DNA from: CAYNST01 sp964399955
Lineage (GTDB): Bacteria; Pseudomonadota; Gammaproteobacteria; Pseudomonadales; Cellvibrionaceae
Length of the DNA stretch: 18,067 nucleotides
Reading direction: 5' to 3'
Assembly: GCA_964399955.1 (NCBI GenBank)
Contig: CAYNST010000065.1
Location: 1-18,067, forward strand
A program made the translations under genes and the position numbers. This document shows, one piece after another, positions 14,667-18,067 of this stretch. Numbering within the stretch: position 1 is the first letter of the stretch; every line of letters starts with the position of its first letter. The notes under the pieces were generated by a model. It saw only the letters and a program-made list of their open reading frames with translations. It did no database searches and was not told where the DNA came from.

Positions 14667-15251
14667 ATGACAAGCCACTTTTTTGCCTATATATCCAAAA
14701 TCCGCTGGATTCAGCGTTGGGGCCTGAAGCGCAACGTGGTGAAAGAAAACGTGATGGAGCACAGCTGGGAGGTAGCCACCATTGCCCATGCGCTGGCGGT
14801 GATACGCAACCGGTTTTATCACGGCGACCTGGATGTGAATGCCGTTGTTGTTGCGGCCCTTTATCACGATTGCTCGGAAGTAATAACGGGAGATATGCCG
14901 TCACCCATCAAGTACCATTCCAAAGAGATTACCCATTCCTATAAAACCATTGAGCGCCACGCCGAACAAGAACTGCTGGCACTGCTGCCGGAGGAGCTTA
15001 AACACGCCTACGCAAGCTGCCTGATAGAGGCCAATCACCCGCCGGAACACACCGCCATCATCAAAGCCGCAGACACCGTGTCCGCCTACATCAAGTGCAA
15101 GATGGAGATAGCGGCAGGCAATAATGAATTCAGTAAAGCCGCAGACGCTATAGAAAGCCGGTTAAAGAACTCCGACTTGCCAGAGGTTCATTATTTTCTG
15201 CAAACCTTCGTGCCCAGTTACTCCCTGACCTTGGATGAGCTGGTAGGCTGA
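14667..15251 (+). CDS. yfbR: 5'-deoxynucleotidase YfbR (HD-domain)
   Basis: The product has 194 residues (E. coli YfbR: 199) and should be cytoplasmic. AGGAG lies six bases before the ATG. YfbR removes the phosphate from deoxyribonucleoside 5'-monophosphates and takes part in nucleotide salvage and dUMP supply. The HD-superfamily metal set is complete: His32 in VMEHSWEVA, His67-Asp68 in LYHDCSEV, and Asp136 in IIKAADTVSAYIKC. The substrate-site Arg22 in LKRNVVKENV and Glu71 are also present, as are the family segments GDMPSPIKY and AAGNNEF. The start MTSHFFAYISKIRWIQRW and the end VHYFLQTFVPSYSLTLDEL match the family closely. It is flanked by a terminator upstream and appears to be a single-gene unit. 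Confidence 0.96.
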   Translation: MTSHFFAYISKIRWIQRWGLKRNVVKENVMEHSWEVATIAHALAVIRNRFYHGDLDVNAVVVAALYHDCSEVITGDMPSPIKYHSKEITHSYKTIERHAEQELLALLPEELKHAYASCLIEANHPPEHTAIIKAADTVSAYIKCKMEIAAGNNEFSKAADAIESRLKNSDLPEVHYFLQTFVPSYSLTLDELVG

Positions 15252-15361
15252 GCCCCTCAGCGCCGGTAAGGCAAAACGGCATGATCCGGGTCAGCGGTTG
15301 CAAGCCGAAGCTTCTGCTGACTGCCCGTCTTGGCCGGCACAGCCCGGCCGGCTGCAGCAGA

Positions 15362-15832
15362 TTAGTTGCCGTCCGGCGCTGATTTTTTCAGCGCTTGTCG
15401 GGCTTCTTTAGCGGCACGGTAGGTAGCAAACGCCTCGTCGCGGTTTTTGAACTCATAGATTTGGCTGATGCTGCACTGGTTACTCGCGGTAGTGAGCTTG
15501 TCGGCCCGCTGGCCACAGATCTCATAAAAATTGCCGCTAAACAGCACACCGGCAGAGGTGTCCAGGTTGGTGCAACCCGGGCGGACACTGGCCAGGTAGT
15601 GATTGCGCCGACCGGCGATACTCAGAATCTGCTGGTCCAGTACCCCATAGCCGCGAATATCGTGCTGGCGGATGCAGGCCCTGCCGTTCTGGCCGGTAGC
15701 TTCGCCCAGAACGTTGTTCAGGCGGGGTGCCTCAGGTGCCGTGGTGGCGCAGCCAGATACCCAAAGGGCAAAGGCGGCCACACAGGCCGTTGATTTGACT
15801 GTGGTGGCGCCTAAAGCCGTAGATCGTTTCAC
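15362..15832 (-). CDS. Small lipoprotein, DUF6491-like
   Basis: The product has 156 residues and starts at GTG (15830-15832), with GAGG eight bases upstream. The N-terminus is a lipoprotein signal with lipobox VSGC (Cys28 lipidated); the next residues ATTAPE lack Asp at +2, so outer-membrane sorting is likely. The mature part resembles the DUF6491 family of gammaproteobacterial lipoproteins: ACIRQHDIRGYGVLDQQIL, NHYLASVRPGCTNLD and a CSISQIYEF-type strand. Cys at ACIRQH, PGCTN, ICGQR and QCSIS could form two disulfides. The C-terminus is a basic helix (AATYRAAKEA-like, Lys/Ala-rich). Function is unknown. It is convergent with yfbR. Confidence 0.75.
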   Translation of the reverse strand: MKRSTALGATTVKSTACVAAFALWVSGCATTAPEAPRLNNVLGEATGQNGRACIRQHDIRGYGVLDQQILSIAGRRNHYLASVRPGCTNLDTSAGVLFSGNFYEICGQRADKLTTASNQCSISQIYEFKNRDEAFATYRAAKEARQALKKSAPDGN

Positions 15833-16328
15833 GTTATAGCCTCATTTATTCCAGGTTTGTTCGGCTGTGTCCGGCGGCCTTCAGTGCTAAATTGTACTAC
15901 CGCGCGGCACGCACCCTCCAGAGCTACCAAAGCCTTGTGGCAGACGCGGTCATCTGGCAGCCCCGTTTTTCAAGCGGTTCCACGTGTAAGCATAGTTCCT
16001 TCAGCCCTTACCTCAAGCCCATGGCCCACTTGCAAGGTTAAGTTGTGGCCGCGTTAGAAACCAGTTGCTGACAGGTGTAAACTGGCATTTCACCCTGCAC
16101 TCTACACCTATTGGGGGCCGGCAGCCTTGTTGCTTAACCATGGGCTGTTGTGCAAGCTGTGCAGCGGCAAGTTGATGCTCCTGTGAATGACCCTGCGGGT
16201 TTTTGCAGCCAATAGGCCGTTTTGGCCTTGGAGTGGCAGTGCCCTGGGGGCCTCCAGCGGGCAGCTGGTGTGGCGGTATTGGCCATAAAATGGTGAGCGC
16301 AATCCATGGTTTTTTTGAGGGTGTTCAA
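15833..16328. other. Intergenic region between divergent DUF6491 lipoprotein and SMR transporter genes
   Basis: About 495 bases hold no gene I can support. It contains several short dyads, for example CCAGTT / AACTGG around 16061-16085 and AGGCC-gtttt-GGCCT near 16214-16228. A TACAAT box on the - strand (15891-15896) could serve the lipoprotein gene but has no matching -35. I looked for guanidine-riboswitch hairpins (ACGR loops) ahead of the SMR gene and saw none. Confidence 0.45.
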
Positions 16329-16661
16329 TTGAAGAACTGGTTGTTTCTTGGGCTTGCAATTGTTGCTGAAGTAGCGGCAACGTCAAACTTGAAGGCAAGT
16401 GCGGGCTTTACCAAACTTTGGCCCAGTCTGCTGGTAGTTTTGGGGTATGCCGTTGCGTTTTATTTTCTGTCGCTCACTTTGAAGGTTATTCCTGTTGGTA
16501 TTGCCTATGCCATCTGGGCAGGCTTGGGGATTGTGTTGATTTCTCTGATCGGCTGGCTGGTGCTGGGACAAAAGCTGGATTTGCCAAGCATCCTTGGGAT
16601 GGCGTTGATTGTCACCGGTGTTGTGATTATCAACGTCTATTCAAAAGTCAGTGTTCATTAG
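16329..16661 (+). CDS. EmrE-like small multidrug resistance (SMR) transporter
   Basis: The start is TTG at 16329, supported by GAGGG (16316-16320) and by the family length: 110 residues, the same as EmrE. Upstream in-frame ATGs (16203, 16290) would add 42 or 13 residues and lack ribosome sites. With the TTG start the EmrE functional residues fall at the same numbers: Glu14 (AIVAEVAAT), Tyr40, Tyr60 and Trp63 in GIAYAIWAGLG. Four membrane helices are visible, and the end is GVVIINVYSK. SMR proteins of this branch are antiparallel dimers that exchange protons for quaternary cations in the inner membrane. The GIAYAIW and LGQKLDLPSILGM segments point to the EmrE/QacE branch rather than SugE/Gdx, though substrate cannot be proven from sequence. 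Confidence 0.92.
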   Translation: MKNWLFLGLAIVAEVAATSNLKASAGFTKLWPSLLVVLGYAVAFYFLSLTLKVIPVGIAYAIWAGLGIVLISLIGWLVLGQKLDLPSILGMALIVTGVVIINVYSKVSVH

Positions 16662-16742
16662 CCTCAAGCAGGCGAGCGGGCAGGGGGGTAAACCCCGGCC
16701 GCCTGGCCGCTTGAAACACCGGCGCCGCTGCTGCAGCGTGGA

Positions 16743-18067
16743 TTATGGGTTGCTTGGAGCGGCGCCCGTCATCACAACTTCGTAACGTAACCCAATAGAC
16801 TCCGGGCTGGTACCGGTGCTTTTGAAGGCATCGTAGTGATACAGCGTATCCGGAGTGTTCGCCACCACCAGGCTCAGCTCTTCGTTGGCTGTCACCGCAG
16901 CATGGGCCACCCCTTCAACCAGGTCCAGGTAGCGTACAGCCCCCGAGCGGGTATCGCGGATGCTGAGCGTGGCACTGAAGCCGCTGCCGCTCAGACCATT
17001 GCCCAGGTTGTTGACCTGGACGCTTACGTTGCCCCCTCCGGTGACGGTGAGCGGTATGATATTGGCACCTGCATAGGCCGGTTCGCGGTCCGGCTTTACG
17101 CGGTAGCGGCCATTGCCCAGGGCATTCAGATTTGCATAAGCTCGAGATCGGAACCCGCTGTTGGTACGGGTGCTCATATAACGCGCCTGGGCCTTGGGGT
17201 GCCCAATATCCAGATAAGCCATTCGAGCCCAGTAGCGGCCGATGATTTGCTGTACCGACGTCTGCGGCACCATTCGCTCCAGAACGTGCAGTGGTGTCTC
17301 ATTATTGCGCCGGTGGGACTTCATCAGATCTATCATCGCTCTGCGGCCAATACCGGGGTGCTGGTCGGGGTTTTGCGTCAGATAGGTGAAGAACGGCCAG
17401 GCCTGGTAGTAATTTTGGGTGCTGACAATGGGCAAATGCGATGAAGCAATGGTGGTTTCCAGGTCGATAATGGTGTCGCGCGTTGGTTGCAAGCCGTGCT
17501 TTACCCGCACACCTTCACACAAAGGGTCGGTATTGTAGGTATCAGCTATCCAGTTGGCGAAAGTTTCCCACCAGGCACCGGTCGCGGTCTGATCTACCCA
17601 GGTATGGTCGGTATAGGTGATGCTGTGACCAAATTCGTGCACCGCAGTCTCGGGGCGATTGATGGCGTTGAGCCTGAACTCGACAAAGCTCAGCCGGTGG
17701 CGGGCATTGGCCAACATCACGCCGCCTGCGTTGAGCGTGGTGGTTGAGTACAGGTTCATCTTGTAGTAAGGCCCGCTGTCAGAGTGCGCAGACAAAGCTG
17801 TTGAGCGAAACCCCCACTCATTCACAAAACATTCGTAAGCGGCTTCCAGGTGCGTGAGCCCATTGGCGATTTGAGCGGGCGGCACCTCGGCCAGGTTGCC
17901 CTGACCGCCGTTTCGTCCATTGCCACCGTAGTAGGCCCGGAAGCGGTTTGAGTCGGTATAAAGCGCATTGGACGTATCAACGTTCAAATGACTGTATTCA
18001 GTGGTGATGGCGCGATAAGGAACGCTGCCCCCGGTTTGGCTGGAGCCACTGGATGAACTGGAACTGG
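16743..18067 (-). CDS. Polyserine-linked secreted zinc-metalloprotease-like protein (DUF6055 type), 5' end beyond window
   Basis: This is a partial gene: 440 residues are visible and the N-terminus is off the right edge. The first visible residues are six serines, then GSSQTGGSVPYRAIT. A TTG at 17987 is in frame but is not the real start, because the frame is open to the edge. The domain contains the zincin motif HEFGH (17625-17639), and 25-30 residues later WWETFANWIAD offers a Glu third ligand, the gluzincin pattern. Family marks resembling DUF6055 include the FVNEWGF segment, the YYQAWPFFTYL segment and GRYWARMAYLDIGHPKAQ. A C-terminal beta-sandwich (VSVQVNNLGNG, FSATLSIRDTRSGAVRYLDL) probably binds a target. 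It is likely secreted and attached to other modules through the linker. Activity and substrate are inferred only. Confidence 0.82.
   Translation of the reverse strand, partial: SSSSSSGSSQTGGSVPYRAITTEYSHLNVDTSNALYTDSNRFRAYYGGNGRNGGQGNLAEVPPAQIANGLTHLEAAYECFVNEWGFRSTALSAHSDSGPYYKMNLYSTTTLNAGGVMLANARHRLSFVEFRLNAINRPETAVHEFGHSITYTDHTWVDQTATGAWWETFANWIADTYNTDPLCEGVRVKHGLQPTRDTIIDLETTIASSHLPIVSTQNYYQAWPFFTYLTQNPDQHPGIGRRAMIDLMKSHRRNNETPLHVLERMVPQTSVQQIIGRYWARMAYLDIGHPKAQARYMSTRTNSGFRSRAYANLNALGNGRYRVKPDREPAYAGANIIPLTVTGGGNVSVQVNNLGNGLSGSGFSATLSIRDTRSGAVRYLDLVEGVAHAAVTANEELSLVVANTPDTLYHYDAFKSTGTSPESIGLRYEVVMTGAAPSNP
18048..18067 (-). repeat. Polyserine tract at window edge
   Basis: The last 20 bases encode serines on the - strand (AGT/TCC/TCA codons). 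The window therefore ends inside a polyserine linker, as both internal gaps do, which suggests that the edge may be a contig break. Confidence 0.85.

Noticed and set aside
15833..16328. Guanidine riboswitch ahead of the SMR gene
   Set aside because: I looked for paired hairpins with ACGR loops and for the ykkC-type core and found neither. The protein also resembles EmrE rather than the Gdx/SugE branch usually under such control.

Overview
The window looks like part of a draft genome scaffold from a marine or plant-polymer-degrading gammaproteobacterium of the Cellvibrionaceae type (Cellvibrio, Saccharophagus, Teredinibacter, Simiduia relatives). The main reason is that four secreted or surface proteins carry long uninterrupted polyserine linkers, a hallmark of that group. 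Supporting signs are several Gram-negative outer-membrane beta-barrels, two lipoproteins, a YfbR nucleotidase and moderately high GC. No species is claimed.

Layout. 1-2361: a small ferritin-like protein, about 530 bases without a gene, a secreted basic coiled-coil protein and a DUF481 outer-membrane barrel, all on the + strand. 2403-5082: two divergent, polyserine-linked secreted proteins, a LamG-like/TSP3 protein on the - strand and a PQQ-dependent sugar dehydrogenase on the + strand. They meet head-to-head in a 100-N gap that has swallowed both 5' ends. 5230-7343: a small outer-membrane barrel (-) and an inner-membrane-anchored protein with an Sm-like C-terminal domain (+). 7681-10618: a tight three-gene operon of type III polyketide synthase, SAM methyltransferase and FAD oxidoreductase. 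10619-12396: an FHA-domain tail-anchored protein and a larger outer-membrane barrel, both on the - strand. 13084-14493: a lipoprotein with two polyserine linkers, a Cip1-like lectin-fold domain and a C-terminal cytochrome c domain, interrupted by a second 100-N gap. 14667-16661: yfbR, a DUF6491-type lipoprotein (-) and an EmrE-like SMR transporter that starts at TTG. 16743-18067: the 3' part of a polyserine-linked zinc-metalloprotease-like protein (DUF6055 type), cut by the window edge inside its polyserine tract.

How the genes work together. Two themes stand out. The first is extracellular polymer use and redox chemistry: the sugar dehydrogenase can release electrons outside the cytoplasm, and the lipid-anchored cytochrome with a carbohydrate-binding-type domain could accept or deliver them near a polysaccharide. 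Both use the same linker type. This link is inference. The second is phenolic lipid or pyrone synthesis: the PKS, methyltransferase and flavoenzyme have the translational coupling of a single pathway, comparable in logic to Streptomyces srsABC.

Assembly caution. Both internal gaps are exactly 100 N (placeholder length) and lie in polyserine-coding DNA, and the window's right edge is also polyserine. Gene lengths, missing start sites and the reading frame across the gaps are therefore unknown.
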